64,000 nucleotides of DNA from an uncultured Pirellulaceae bacterium (GTDB lineage Bacteria > Planctomycetota > Planctomycetia > Pirellulales > Pirellulaceae), in the NCBI GenBank assembly GCA_905480545.1, contig CAJQQR010000078.1, forward strand, positions 25,985 through 89,984, written 5' to 3'. The translations under genes were made by a program, and so were the position numbers. Below the pieces are notes generated by a model, which searched no databases, was not told where the DNA came from, and was given only the letters and a program-made list of their open reading frames with translations. Positions 28,057 through 39,906 of this stretch are shown here, in pieces. The stretch's first letter is position 1. Every line of letters begins with the position of its first letter.

Positions 28057-29568
28057 ATGCACCCCAAAGCGAGCGTCAGCGACGACGTTCTCCACCGCCA
28101 ATTGACAACGACGACACTTATCGAAAAAGTCTTCGGGCGGATCAATTATGAACGACGAAGCCCAATCCAGTTGGATAACGAGTTCAAGCTTGAGACGATC
28201 CAAACGTTGCTCGACCGCTTGGGAAATCCCCACCATGACCTAGACATTATCCATATCGCTGGAACCAAAGGGAAAGGTTCGACCGCCCAATTTGTATCGG
28301 CAATCGCTCACCAGCTAGGTTTTAAAACCGGCGTTTACTCTTCGCCGCATTTTGAACGCTATACCGAGCGATTCCAAATCGACGGTGCAGAGGTTTCGCT
28401 CCTCCAAATCGAAAACGTGCTTGCCGAGGTCTTGAAGCAGGTCGAGATTCTTGATCACGAGATCGAGTCCGGCATGTCGCTGAGACCGGCAACTTTTTTC
28501 GACATCTCAACCGCAGCTGCATTTTTGCTTTTCAAAGAACACGGTGTTGATCTCGTGGCTCTTGAGGTTGGACTTGGTGGCAGGTTGGATTCGACGAATA
28601 TCTGTGTTCCCATCGCATCCATCATTACGTCGATCAGTTTCGACCACACCAAACAACTTGGTGAGACCCTCTTGGAGATCGGCACTGAAAAAGCGGGGAT
28701 CATCAAACCCGGGAAGGTGGCAATTTCAGGTTGCACCCAACCCGAGATCATTGAATTGATGCGGTCCATCGCCGAAAGCAAAAATGCGACATACTTTCAA
28801 CTGTCGGAGTCATTTGGAATCGAAAACGTGACCACAAATCATGGTCAAGTCACGTTTGACTACCGCGATCATGATTTCGATTCAACGGCAACCCATTCCG
28901 AGCAGAACGCGAATATTGTTATTCGTCAAATTACGCTGAACGTCCGGGGTGAACATCAAGCGTCCAACGCCGCGCTTGCGATCAAGTCCGTTTTTGAATT
29001 TTGCAAAAGGCAGTCATCCGGTATCGATTTCACAGATGCCAGTTCAACCGAAGCGATTCGAAATGGCTTAAACACCGTTTCGTTGAAAGGTCGTTTGGAA
29101 GTCATCTCGGAAAACCCGACCGTTATCGTCGATATGGCTCACAATGAAATTTCAATCTCAGCAATGGTCGACGCGATTGACAAAAATTGGCCCAACGAAA
29201 AACGCCAAGCTATTTTTTCTTGCTCAACAGATAAAGATCATGTTGCGATTCTAAATCGATTAAACGGCGTATTCGATCAAATTGTTTTTACCGAATTTCA
29301 GTCGAATTCACGTGCTCAATCGGGCGAGAGGTTGATCGCCACCTATGAAAAAATGACGCCGCAATTGCGAAAAACGAAATTGGTCTACCAAGAAACTCCG
29401 GAACTAGCATGGAAATTCGCGTCAAAGAATTTTCCTAGCTCCGAATTGGGCCCCAACGATCAGGAGTTTGAGTTAACTTGCATTTGCGGCTCAATTTTCC
29501 TCGTTGGCGAAATGCTGAATTTCGTCGTCGAGGACTTGAATGAACGAAAAAAAATTGGAAGACGGTAA
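28057..29568 (+). CDS. folC: Bifunctional folylpolyglutamate / dihydrofolate synthase
   Basis: A 503-residue Mur-ligase-like enzyme that adds glutamate to dihydropteroate and folates. The P-loop is IAGTKGKGSTAQF, followed by YSSPHFERYTERFQIDG and the EVGLGGRLDSTN segment typical of FolC. The C-terminal ligase domain starts near VDMAHNEISISAM. The length is somewhat above average. H4MPT-type cofactors are also glutamylated in some organisms, but nothing here points away from folate. Confidence 0.92.
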   Translation: MHPKASVSDDVLHRQLTTTTLIEKVFGRINYERRSPIQLDNEFKLETIQTLLDRLGNPHHDLDIIHIAGTKGKGSTAQFVSAIAHQLGFKTGVYSSPHFERYTERFQIDGAEVSLLQIENVLAEVLKQVEILDHEIESGMSLRPATFFDISTAAAFLLFKEHGVDLVALEVGLGGRLDSTNICVPIASIITSISFDHTKQLGETLLEIGTEKAGIIKPGKVAISGCTQPEIIELMRSIAESKNATYFQLSESFGIENVTTNHGQVTFDYRDHDFDSTATHSEQNANIVIRQITLNVRGEHQASNAALAIKSVFEFCKRQSSGIDFTDASSTEAIRNGLNTVSLKGRLEVISENPTVIVDMAHNEISISAMVDAIDKNWPNEKRQAIFSCSTDKDHVAILNRLNGVFDQIVFTEFQSNSRAQSGERLIATYEKMTPQLRKTKLVYQETPELAWKFASKNFPSSELGPNDQEFELTCICGSIFLVGEMLNFVVEDLNERKKIGRR

Positions 29569-29615
29569 ACTTGAATCACGGCCGATGGAAAAATCCGCTG
29601 GGGGTATTCAAGTTT
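29567..29615 (+). other. Inverted repeat at the folC stop codon
   Basis: AAACTTGAAT (29567-29576) and ATTCAAGTTT (29606-29615) can pair over a loop of about 29 bases, starting within the stop codon. No T-run follows directly, so a terminator role is doubtful. Confidence 0.35.
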
Positions 29616-29704
29616 GGTTTCTACCCTAACGGGGAATAGCGCTAATAGGGAATGGCGCTGACACACGAATGGCTTCGTCTACCGGGTGCTTTCTACCCAT
29701 TTAT

Positions 29705-30373
29705 TTATTGCGTGAAAAGATAATTCGGAATTCGCTCGCGAACTTCCATCAGGCGATTCAAATTCGAGACAATCTCCTCGGGCTTAAGACAGCGATCGTA
29801 GAAAAAGGTCAAGCAATGGTTTTCGATCTCGATATCAAGGTCTCTGTGATCCAGCAGGTAATCGATCATGCGTGCATTGCAAACATCATACGCAAATTTT
29901 TTGTCGGTAGATCGCACGCAAAAACTGCGTGAAAATTCGGCCGATTCGAAATCGATATCATCGTATCCAAAAAACTGTGCGAACTTGGATAGCCAATTTT
30001 CGTGAGTAATCACCAACTCGGGGCATCTCAGATTCATCTGCATGATGAAAAACGAAAAATAATGATGATGGGTTTTACGCCGCCCTTTTGAGTCGGTTGT
30101 ATGTGTTTCATAGTGGTAGTCAAACAAGCAAACATCATGCCCGCGATACTCACCGGAAATCACGTTGTAGCCATATCGATTCGACCCCATGGTCAGTTTA
30201 TTCAGGAAGGGATATTGCTCGTCAAATGAATCATTCTTGCCACTGAAATAGGTCATTCCCAAAGTGTTAGCAATCGATGCAAACGCTTCGCGACGGACCT
30301 TCGCAAGGTGTGCCGAATACAACATGCCGCCAACAACGGCTGCAATTCCCAAAATCACAACTATCCAAATCAA
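29705..30373 (-). CDS. Single-span membrane protein of unknown function
   Basis: A 222-residue protein with one N-terminal transmembrane helix (about 1-20) and a soluble part with aromatic-rich strands (FDYHYETH, RKTHHHYFSFFIMQM). The TTG start follows an AAGGA ribosome site at 8 bases. The mature part lacks recognisable catalytic motifs. Proteins of similar shape occur in many bacteria without assigned role. It stands alone. Confidence 0.65.
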   Translation of the reverse strand: MIWIVVILGIAAVVGGMLYSAHLAKVRREAFASIANTLGMTYFSGKNDSFDEQYPFLNKLTMGSNRYGYNVISGEYRGHDVCLFDYHYETHTTDSKGRRKTHHHYFSFFIMQMNLRCPELVITHENWLSKFAQFFGYDDIDFESAEFSRSFCVRSTDKKFAYDVCNARMIDYLLDHRDLDIEIENHCLTFFYDRCLKPEEIVSNLNRLMEVRERIPNYLFTQ

Positions 30374-30589
30374 ACCGTTTTTCCTTGAGATGTTTGTCGA
30401 CGATCACTCTAATCCACTGAGGTCAACGCGATTTCAGTTTTTGTGATCGCCGAATCGTCTCTTTATTCGAAAACGAGGCTACTTTATTGCTTGTTTTGTT
30501 CAATGCACACGTCGTTTGTTTCCATTCCTCGATTGTCCTGCCGGCCATTTGGACTTTGACATTGACCATCATGTCAATCCACTTTCGAA

Positions 30590-31702
30590 CTAAACTGCGA
30601 TAGAACGGTTATCGATGATAGGCAGTCCTTGAGACTTTAATATTTTTCCTGCGATGGCCGCAGAGCCTAATTGACTGGCCATTTGTCTTTCATTTTCGAA
30701 AAGCGGAATCGTCCAGAGTAAATTGACTTCCTCACCCATGACGTCAGGAATTGAAACGACTTGGCTCGAGTCAGGTAGCTGATTCTGATTCCATAATAAG
30801 ATTGACGAAAAGTCGGGTAGATGATCTGTCTTTAAAAAAAGGTCGCACGTGATGGTGTGCCCACTAGCTAAAAAAGTCAACTGCTGCCAAGGCATTGCGA
30901 CTTGGCCGCTCAAATAACCTAAAAACGCAGCAAGTGTCGGCTCTGGTACATCTTTGGAGAACGAGCAACCAAGTTCTATCCGACGAACGGTATTTGGATT
31001 TTCGAAGTAAAGTTCGGCTTGAGGTTGCGGGCAAAGCGAAACGCCCAAGGTCATGAAAATGATCCGATCGTCACAATCGAATCGGACGATCGCTTTGGGT
31101 GGCCACTGCCCATTATCGATTGCGTAATATTTCGAATGGGTCCCAAACGCTTTTTCGTAAGCTGCAAAGAGTTTGGGTTCTTCCAACAACCAGGGCGAAT
31201 CGTCGGTTTCCCATGAACTCCAATACTGATCCGCGCTGGCAATCCTTTGATTGATCGCTCTGGGATCGGACAACTCAATGCAGAGGGGCGAAACACCAAT
31301 GCAGTCGCGTGCGTATCCACTAAGCTCCAAGTTATTTTCACCGATTTGAGTTCCACTCCAGGGCGGAATGACCGACAGAAATTCATCTCCATGCATTAGC
31401 GCTGCACCGTCGCCACTTTCGAACCAAACGATCCGCAATTCGGATTCAATCAGCTTCGGTTGGCCGTCTGGGAATTTGCAAAATCGCTCAGGTAGAATCG
31501 GTGCAAGGCCTTGCTTCATCCGTTCTTTGTCGAACGTTTCGGGTGCTTTGCAAAAGTTACGAATCCAACACGACTTCATGTCATATTTTTGTTTACCGGT
31601 TGGACGCAAATAAAAATAAGCCACGTCATCGTCTTGCTCAATAACCGCTTCGAGGCTGTCGTAAGGCGAGTTCTCGGCAAAGACTAATTCGGTTTCGTTC
31701 AT
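30590..31702 (-). CDS. Possible SUFU (Suppressor of fused)-domain protein
   Basis: A 370-residue cytoplasmic protein. The C-terminal half has the order expected of the bacterial SUFU domain: an IIFMTLGVS strand, an acidic polar strand with RRIELGCSF, a LPDFSSILLWN segment and a final LLWTIPLFENERQMASQLG helix entry. The N-terminal 170 residues are not recognised. Bacterial SUFU proteins often act as immunity proteins for polymorphic toxins, but no toxin gene is next to it. The family call is moderate. Confidence 0.5.
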   Translation of the reverse strand: MNETELVFAENSPYDSLEAVIEQDDDVAYFYLRPTGKQKYDMKSCWIRNFCKAPETFDKERMKQGLAPILPERFCKFPDGQPKLIESELRIVWFESGDGAALMHGDEFLSVIPPWSGTQIGENNLELSGYARDCIGVSPLCIELSDPRAINQRIASADQYWSSWETDDSPWLLEEPKLFAAYEKAFGTHSKYYAIDNGQWPPKAIVRFDCDDRIIFMTLGVSLCPQPQAELYFENPNTVRRIELGCSFSKDVPEPTLAAFLGYLSGQVAMPWQQLTFLASGHTITCDLFLKTDHLPDFSSILLWNQNQLPDSSQVVSIPDVMGEEVNLLWTIPLFENERQMASQLGSAAIAGKILKSQGLPIIDNRSIAV

Positions 31703-31821
31703 CGAGTGAATTACTTTTTGACAGATGTGAACGGTTGGGATTTCTAAAACAATAAGTTTATGGCCGAGAAGCCCGTTGATTCATGAACCCGAATGGAGAT
31801 GATTTCGTGTCACAACCATGC

Positions 31822-31863
31822 AAAAAACGCGGAAGCAACTTATGTCGGCTTCCGCGTTTTATC
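31822..31863. terminator. Bidirectional hairpin terminator downstream of enolase
   Basis: AAAACGCGGAAGC (31824-31836) and GCTTCCGCGTTTT (31848-31860) pair perfectly over 13 bp. On the minus strand the stem is followed by six T, about 80 bases after the enolase stop; on the plus strand by TTTTAT. Confidence 0.88.
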
Positions 31864-31939
31864 TTATTCGAAATTGCATGGTCTGTGAGCGAGGCTGAAT
31901 CTTAGCAACGCTCCTCTAGGCCGTCATACTCCGATCAAA

Positions 31940-34022
<2,083 letters not shown>

Positions 34023-34104
34023 GAAACGCGATCATTCCTCCAATCACGGTACGCGAAAAAGTCATCCGATTTCTCCAAAAGATAATTATTAAATAAAGTC
34101 ATTT

Positions 34105-35016
34105 ATGGTCGCAAAACAAACCGTTTCTTTTCTAACTAAACGCTTCAGAGAAGTTGGTCTCGAACCGGATTCTCGACATGGTCAAAACTTTCTAATTGAC
34201 ATGAACCTGCTCAACTTGCTGGTTGATTCAGGCAATATTGAATCCAATGATTTGGTTCTGGAAATCGGAACTGGAACCGGATCATTAACATCGCTGATGG
34301 CACCACGGGCTGCCCATGTCATTACCGTAGAGATCGATACGCATTTGCATCAACTTGCGCGCGAGGAGTTGGAGGAATTTGACAATATCACGATGGTGCA
34401 AAATGACGCGCTGCGGAACAAGAATAACTTCAGTCCGATCGTCCTGAGCACCATCAAGGAGAAGTTTGAATCGATTCCAAATTGCCGATTCAAATTGGTT
34501 GCCAACCTGCCCTACAACGTTGCCACGCCTATCATTTCGAATTTGCTACTGACGGAAATCTTGCCGACGTCGATGACCGTTACAATTCAAAAAGAGTTGG
34601 CGGACCGAATTGTTGCCGTACCCAGAACCAAGGATTACAGCGCGTTGAGTATTTGGATGCAGAGCCTGTGCGATTGCCGAATCGTCCGAGTGCTTGGACC
34701 ATCCGTTTTTTGGCCGCGACCCAAAGTCCATTCTGCAATCATTCATTTGGAGCATTCTCTTGAAAAACGCAGTCGCATTCATGATGTGCCGTTTTACCAC
34801 GAGTTCGTACGCTCACTTTTCTTTCATCGGCGAAAGTTCTTGCGCAGCGTAGTAATCAGCTCTTTCAAGGGGCAGCTTGACAAACCGGATGTCGACGATG
34901 TGTTGGACCGATTAGAACTTGGGCCACAAACACGCGCCGAAGAGTTGCCCGTTGAACGCATTTTGGAATTGAGCGAAGGCATGCGTCTCAAGCTTCAAGA
35001 AGTTGAATCTCGATGA
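34105..35016 (+). CDS. rsmA: 16S rRNA (adenine1518/1519-N6)-dimethyltransferase RsmA
   Basis: A 303-residue KsgA-family enzyme that dimethylates two adenosines near the 3' end of 16S rRNA. Motifs are HGQNFLID, the SAM loop EIGTGTGSLT, acidic VEID, and the catalytic NLPY. The C-terminal helical domain is present. It probably shares a transcript with ribE. Confidence 0.95.
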   Translation: MVAKQTVSFLTKRFREVGLEPDSRHGQNFLIDMNLLNLLVDSGNIESNDLVLEIGTGTGSLTSLMAPRAAHVITVEIDTHLHQLAREELEEFDNITMVQNDALRNKNNFSPIVLSTIKEKFESIPNCRFKLVANLPYNVATPIISNLLLTEILPTSMTVTIQKELADRIVAVPRTKDYSALSIWMQSLCDCRIVRVLGPSVFWPRPKVHSAIIHLEHSLEKRSRIHDVPFYHEFVRSLFFHRRKFLRSVVISSFKGQLDKPDVDDVLDRLELGPQTRAEELPVERILELSEGMRLKLQEVESR

Positions 35017-35183
35017 CAGAAAATTGGCGACCGATTAGGACTAGAGTATCAGTGCGTTAAATAAAAACTTTTTTTGGCGCCCCCTGGTGTCATCAGGCTG
35101 ATGTGAGCGGGTAACCCACTGGACGTTGCACGCATAGATTCCAAGCAGGTCGTGACGTCACTAAGGTCCTATTTCTAATTCCT

Positions 35184-37361
35184 TCACTCGATGTCAAATT
35201 TTTCAACTTCCGGGGTGGGGTCAAAGTTGCCCGCCGTATCATAGGCTCGGGCACGAAACGAATAAGAACCGGCGGCCAAATGCGGTGTTAGAAAAAACCA
35301 TTGGTCGGCATCGTTGGTTTCCGTATCAATCGGAGTATTTTTGGCCACCCAATTATCACCATCAAAACATTCTCCCGTTACTAGGTTTTGCAAAACCAAC
35401 CGGATGTCCCGGACCTTATAATTATCTCGCGCTCGACCATTGATTCGAACTTTCCCGTTGCCCAGCTTTCGAACCTTACTGATTTTCGTGACCGGTGGAA
35501 ACGCGTCGTATTGGAATTTTTGCACGACGACTTGCCTCGTGAAACTTCCGTTGTTTGAATACGCTCGCGGTACGACGCTATAGTCAGCAGAGGTATGCAG
35601 TGGTTCGGTCGTATTGAGGGAATAGCCCCACTCCGTTTGAATCCCATTTGGGTTTTTAAGTTCAGTTTCCAGGGTGATCCGCTCCACCTGCCATCCCGTT
35701 CCATTCCAGAACTCTCCGGACGACCGTTTGCGAATGACCAAATTGACTTTATTGATGCCGCAGCTATCCTCTGCGACACCACATACCATCAACGGCTGTC
35801 CAGGTCTTGGTATGAAGTTCGCCGGCGGTTGCTCAACCGTCGCTAATGGCTCTGGCATGTTCCGCCGCAATGACATCATTCTTTTCCGATATGATTGATG
35901 CTGCTCTTCGGTCAATGTCGATGCTTTATTTTCTAATTCCAGGGGATCTTTGGAAAGATCATAGAACTCACGAGATCCATCGGCCCATTGAGTGTAGATC
36001 GAGTCATACAGTCGCAATTGAGAAAAAGTCGTTTTCAGCGTGTATTTGAGAAACCGTCGAGACTGCCAGTTTTCAATCAAAATCGAGTCACGCCAAGATT
36101 CTTCACTGGATGTTCGGCCTGAAGCGAGCAATGGGGCAAATGATTTCCCATCGAAAAACGGTTTCATTGGCGCACCAGCCAGTTCCAAACAGGTCGGAGC
36201 GATATCGATGTGTGCCAGAAGATGATTGGCTGTTTGGTTAGCGGGAACACCTGGACCGCTAATGATCATGGGAACATGGGAAGACATTGTCATCGTGTTC
36301 CCTTTACCACTGATGCGATGCTGTCCGAGTGAATAACCGTTGTCCGACGTCACCATGATATAGGTGTTGTCGTAACGCCCCGTAACCTTGAGAGACGCTA
36401 CGATCGCTGCGATTGCCTTGTCGACCGATTTGGTTGCAAGCATCCTTTTACGATAATCCCGCCTAAGTCTTTCTTTGATCTTCTCCGACAACTGTAGCAA
36501 TTGACTGTAGGCTGGCGGTTTATCGAGAATGTCAGCTTCGTCGAAATCTTCGGCTATTGGCGGAGAAATATCCGGCCAAGTATCCATGTTGGCAGTGTCG
36601 ATCATGCCACCATTCGCTTTTCCTTCTGTATGAGGACCAAATGGAGAAAAATACACAAACAACGGCTGGGCCGTATCTTTATGATCTCGAATCAGGCGGG
36701 CGACGTCTGCAGCTTCAGCATTGGTTCGATAAACACCCTCAGGAAGAGTTTCACCGGCACCATTAGGATTGGTCCTATTTGTGAATCTCGTTGTGAGATA
36801 ATAACGAGATCCTTGTGACCGGTAGTAATCGTCCCAACCGGCTGGAATTCCAGATCTGCCATCAATTTGGTTGATGTGCTTCCCCACGAACATCGTTCGA
36901 TAACCAGCGTCTTTCATCCATCGACCAAAATCATCATCGTAGTATCCCTTCTCAATAAACGTCTTGAAGTCCCCTCCGAACCCCCGCGTCTCAACCGTTC
37001 CAGAAATGTTTGTTCGATGTCCTAATGCATGTGCATATTGCCCACGAAGCAAACAGGCACGTGATGGTCCACAAAGTGGTGTTGTCACATGAAAGTTAGT
37101 GAACGTTAAGCCTGTTTTGGCGATTGAATCAATGGCTGGGAATCGCGAGGCCAGAACCTCAGGTCGAAACATCTCCCGATCCGCATCGTCGAGATTGATC
37201 AATACGATATTAGGGCGTGTCAGCGGGGTTTTTGGCGCGGTGGAGTTTGCAATGCTTATGGGCGTTTCGATTGCAAATGCATCGACTAGTAGAAAAACCA
37301 GCCAGCAATGACAAATCGCTGCAGCGAGTATTGTATTTTTGATTAAGGAAAAACGTGACAT
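35184..37361 (-). CDS. Secreted sulfatase with a C-terminal beta-sandwich extension
   Basis: A 725-residue protein with a signal peptide (about residues 1-30) and an arylsulfatase domain (about 48-500). Metal-binding DD is at 58-59, and the formylglycine site is C97-G-P-S-R101, matching CxPSR. Sulfatases remove sulfate from sulfated polysaccharides, a hallmark of marine planctomycetes. Residues about 515-725 contain two Ig-like repeats with the parallel phrases (CGINKVNLVIRKRSSGEFW and YKVRDIRLVLQNLVTGECF), which are probably carbohydrate or surface-binding modules. The gene is alone. An anaerobic or FGE maturase is needed and is not in the window. Confidence 0.9.
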   Translation of the reverse strand: MSRFSLIKNTILAAAICHCWLVFLLVDAFAIETPISIANSTAPKTPLTRPNIVLINLDDADREMFRPEVLASRFPAIDSIAKTGLTFTNFHVTTPLCGPSRACLLRGQYAHALGHRTNISGTVETRGFGGDFKTFIEKGYYDDDFGRWMKDAGYRTMFVGKHINQIDGRSGIPAGWDDYYRSQGSRYYLTTRFTNRTNPNGAGETLPEGVYRTNAEAADVARLIRDHKDTAQPLFVYFSPFGPHTEGKANGGMIDTANMDTWPDISPPIAEDFDEADILDKPPAYSQLLQLSEKIKERLRRDYRKRMLATKSVDKAIAAIVASLKVTGRYDNTYIMVTSDNGYSLGQHRISGKGNTMTMSSHVPMIISGPGVPANQTANHLLAHIDIAPTCLELAGAPMKPFFDGKSFAPLLASGRTSSEESWRDSILIENWQSRRFLKYTLKTTFSQLRLYDSIYTQWADGSREFYDLSKDPLELENKASTLTEEQHQSYRKRMMSLRRNMPEPLATVEQPPANFIPRPGQPLMVCGVAEDSCGINKVNLVIRKRSSGEFWNGTGWQVERITLETELKNPNGIQTEWGYSLNTTEPLHTSADYSVVPRAYSNNGSFTRQVVVQKFQYDAFPPVTKISKVRKLGNGKVRINGRARDNYKVRDIRLVLQNLVTGECFDGDNWVAKNTPIDTETNDADQWFFLTPHLAAGSYSFRARAYDTAGNFDPTPEVEKFDIE

Positions 37362-37590
37362 TGCTTACATGGGTAACAGAAAGCTTAACGAAGATTCCGT
37401 TCGTGATAACTTGTGTCTCCCTACACCGATGATTCTCTCTATCTAAAGCGACATTTCATATCACGCGTTTTAAGGTATTTTTATTTGAACGATGTTATCG
37501 ATTTTGACGCACTCAACTTCCTCTATTGGATTTGCTAGAGAGCTGTTTTGATATCATTCGCTTTTGAAATCCAGAAAATTTCGCTAGAAA

Positions 37591-38391
37591 ATGAAGGCCA
37601 TGGACCCCAAAACGGCAATGCAGTTACTTGAATACAATCGAATCGCTTGGAATAGACAGGTTGAAACGAAGAATCAGTGGACCCAACCGGTTACTTCTGA
37701 AACGATTGCTGCGGCACGAAAGGGCGATTGGAGTATTGTTTTGACGCCTGAGAAACCGGTTCCACGTGATTGGTTTCCGCCGCTTAATGGCCTGGCAACA
37801 CTTTGTCTTGCGAGCGGCGGGGGACAACAGGGTCCCATTTTGGCCGCTGCAGGAGCCGAGGTCACCGTTTATGACAATTCAGAAATGCAGTTGGCTCAAG
37901 ACCGTTTCGTCGCGGACCGAGATGGACTGTCAATCGCGACCCTTCAGGGAGACATGGCAAATCTCGATCAGATCGCTGATGAATTTTTTGATCTGATCGT
38001 GCATCCATGCTCGAATGTTTTTGTGCCCAATGTGCTACCGGTCTGGAAAGAAGCACATCGCGTCCTCAAAAAAGGTGGCACTCTTTTAAGTGGCTTTTCC
38101 AATCCAGTCTCTTACCTCTTTGATTACGAAAAAAGCCTAAAAGGAATCCTCGATGTGCGATTCAAAATTCCCTACTCCGATTTGGAAAGCTTGAGCGAAA
38201 CCGAACGCCAGAAATATATTAATGACAACGAACCGCTATGTTTTGGCCATACCCTACAAGATCAAATAGGGGGGCAAATTGACGCGGGTTTTGCAATCAC
38301 CGGTTTTTACGAAGATAGCTGGGACGAATCTGAAGAACCAATCAACAAGTACATCGATTGCTTCATCGCCACTTGCGCAATCAAGGCGTGA
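37591..38391 (+). CDS. Class I SAM-dependent methyltransferase
   Basis: A 266-residue cytoplasmic protein. Motif I is degenerate but recognisable (LCLASGGGQQGP), followed by acidic VTVYD, the GDMANL loop and the EAHRVLKKGGTLLSGF segment of post-motif III. The N-terminal NRIAWNRQ resembles methyltransferases of the UbiE/BioC-like group. Substrate is unknown. No obvious partner gene is adjacent. Confidence 0.82.
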   Translation: MKAMDPKTAMQLLEYNRIAWNRQVETKNQWTQPVTSETIAAARKGDWSIVLTPEKPVPRDWFPPLNGLATLCLASGGGQQGPILAAAGAEVTVYDNSEMQLAQDRFVADRDGLSIATLQGDMANLDQIADEFFDLIVHPCSNVFVPNVLPVWKEAHRVLKKGGTLLSGFSNPVSYLFDYEKSLKGILDVRFKIPYSDLESLSETERQKYINDNEPLCFGHTLQDQIGGQIDAGFAITGFYEDSWDESEEPINKYIDCFIATCAIKA

Positions 38392-38557
38392 ATTAGTGTG
38401 GCCAACTGACTTTCGAGCCTGTTGATCACGGACATACTGCCCGTTCGCAAACCTGTCGAAAGGTAAAAGCCTGGTGTGGTAAAAACATGACTGACGGATG
38501 CGACAATCGCGTTCCTTCAGCCGTTTTCACAATGGAGAATAATCGATTACCCCGGAA

Positions 38558-39901
38558 TTATTCGTGACGAAGTGCTTCGATCGGATCCATCTGAGCAGCT
38601 CGCATCGCCGGATAAATTCCAAAGATCACGCCGACCATCACGGAAATGCAGAACGCCAACGGGATTGAAAGCGGCACAATGACCGCATCGGTTTCGCGAA
38701 CAATTTCCGGAAGACTATCTAGAATCTTCGGCGCAAACTGTTCCATGACAAAACGTGTTGCGTCGACCGCGGCGGGACACAACAATCCACCTAGAATTCC
38801 CGTTGCACCACCGACCACCGAAAGCGCTATCGTCTCAATTAAAAACTGTTGGATGATGTCTTTTCGCTTGGCACCGATTGCCCTCCGAATACCGATTTCA
38901 CGCGTGCGTTCTGTTACCGTGGCGAGCATGATGTTCATGATTCCAATACCGCCAACCAACAACGATATCGCCGCGATCAGACCCATGAAAACCATAAACA
39001 TAAACTTGGTTGTCGCTGCCTGCTCGAGTAATTCGTAGGGGACGATTACCGAAATGTCTTGACGAGGTTCACCTTCTTTACTGAAGAGTGTGGCCTTAAT
39101 CACATTAGCGGTTCGCGGAACATCCCGAACGTCTTTCACTCGCAATGTCGCCTGACTTAGCTGGAACTCCTGAGCACTAAATGATCCACTTCCGCGTTTA
39201 ATGACGGTATCACCAAACCGCTGCTCCATTGTCTTAATGTGGATATAAACGTCACGCGAGAAGTCCTGTGCATCAAGTGAACCACCAATTGCCGCTGTCG
39301 CATTTTTTGGCTTTAGAACACCAATCACTCGAAAATAATCTTGAGATTCGGGCAGGTAAATCTGCTTCCCAATCGGGTCTTCAAAGGGAAAAAGGTAGGC
39401 CGACAACTCGCCTGCCAACACACAGACATTCACGTTCACATCAATGTCATCTTTTAGGAACCGACCAACTCCACTCATCTCCAAACGGGTCACCTCAGCG
39501 TAACCTTCAGTGCATCCTACGAGTCGACCATCAATGGGTTTTACATCTGGATTGCCAGCATAGGAAAACTTATAGGGAAGTTCCCGGATTCTAAGAACGC
39601 TACCAATCGTTTCGATCGTGCTTTCAATGGTATCACATTCGGCCCGCGTTAAGCCGAAGAGTTTGGGCGCCGAAAAGCCTCCTGCGCCCTCATCCGGTGG
39701 CTTACGCGAACGAACAATGATATTGTCGGCGCCGAGGCCTTCGATCTGTTCCTTCGCTTTTTTGCCGATTCCTTCGCCGATCGCCAGCAGCCAGATTACG
39801 CTGGCAACGCCAATAAAAATTCCGAGTACCGTCAGTAACGACCTCATCGGATGAAGCAACAGGCTTTTTACGCCAAGAATCCAAGTTCGAAGACCAAACA
39901 T
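38558..39901 (-). CDS. MacB-like ABC transporter permease
   Basis: A 447-residue protein with an N-terminal helix, a periplasmic MacB_PCD domain (about 45-290) and a C-terminal FtsX domain with three helices (SLLVGGIGIMNIMLATV, TERTREIGIRRAIGAKRKDI). It follows the ATPase gene by five bases and belongs to the adaptor-ATPase-permease exporter. Substrates of such pumps include macrolides, lipopeptides and heme precursors; none is indicated here. No TolC-like gene is nearby. Confidence 0.9.
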   Translation of the reverse strand: MFGLRTWILGVKSLLLHPMRSLLTVLGIFIGVASVIWLLAIGEGIGKKAKEQIEGLGADNIIVRSRKPPDEGAGGFSAPKLFGLTRAECDTIESTIETIGSVLRIRELPYKFSYAGNPDVKPIDGRLVGCTEGYAEVTRLEMSGVGRFLKDDIDVNVNVCVLAGELSAYLFPFEDPIGKQIYLPESQDYFRVIGVLKPKNATAAIGGSLDAQDFSRDVYIHIKTMEQRFGDTVIKRGSGSFSAQEFQLSQATLRVKDVRDVPRTANVIKATLFSKEGEPRQDISVIVPYELLEQAATTKFMFMVFMGLIAAISLLVGGIGIMNIMLATVTERTREIGIRRAIGAKRKDIIQQFLIETIALSVVGGATGILGGLLCPAAVDATRFVMEQFAPKILDSLPEIVRETDAVIVPLSIPLAFCISVMVGVIFGIYPAMRAAQMDPIEALRHE

Positions 39902-39906
39902 TTATC

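Noticed and set aside
29567..29615. Rho-independent terminator after folC
   Set aside because: The stem has a 29-base loop and no T-run directly after it.
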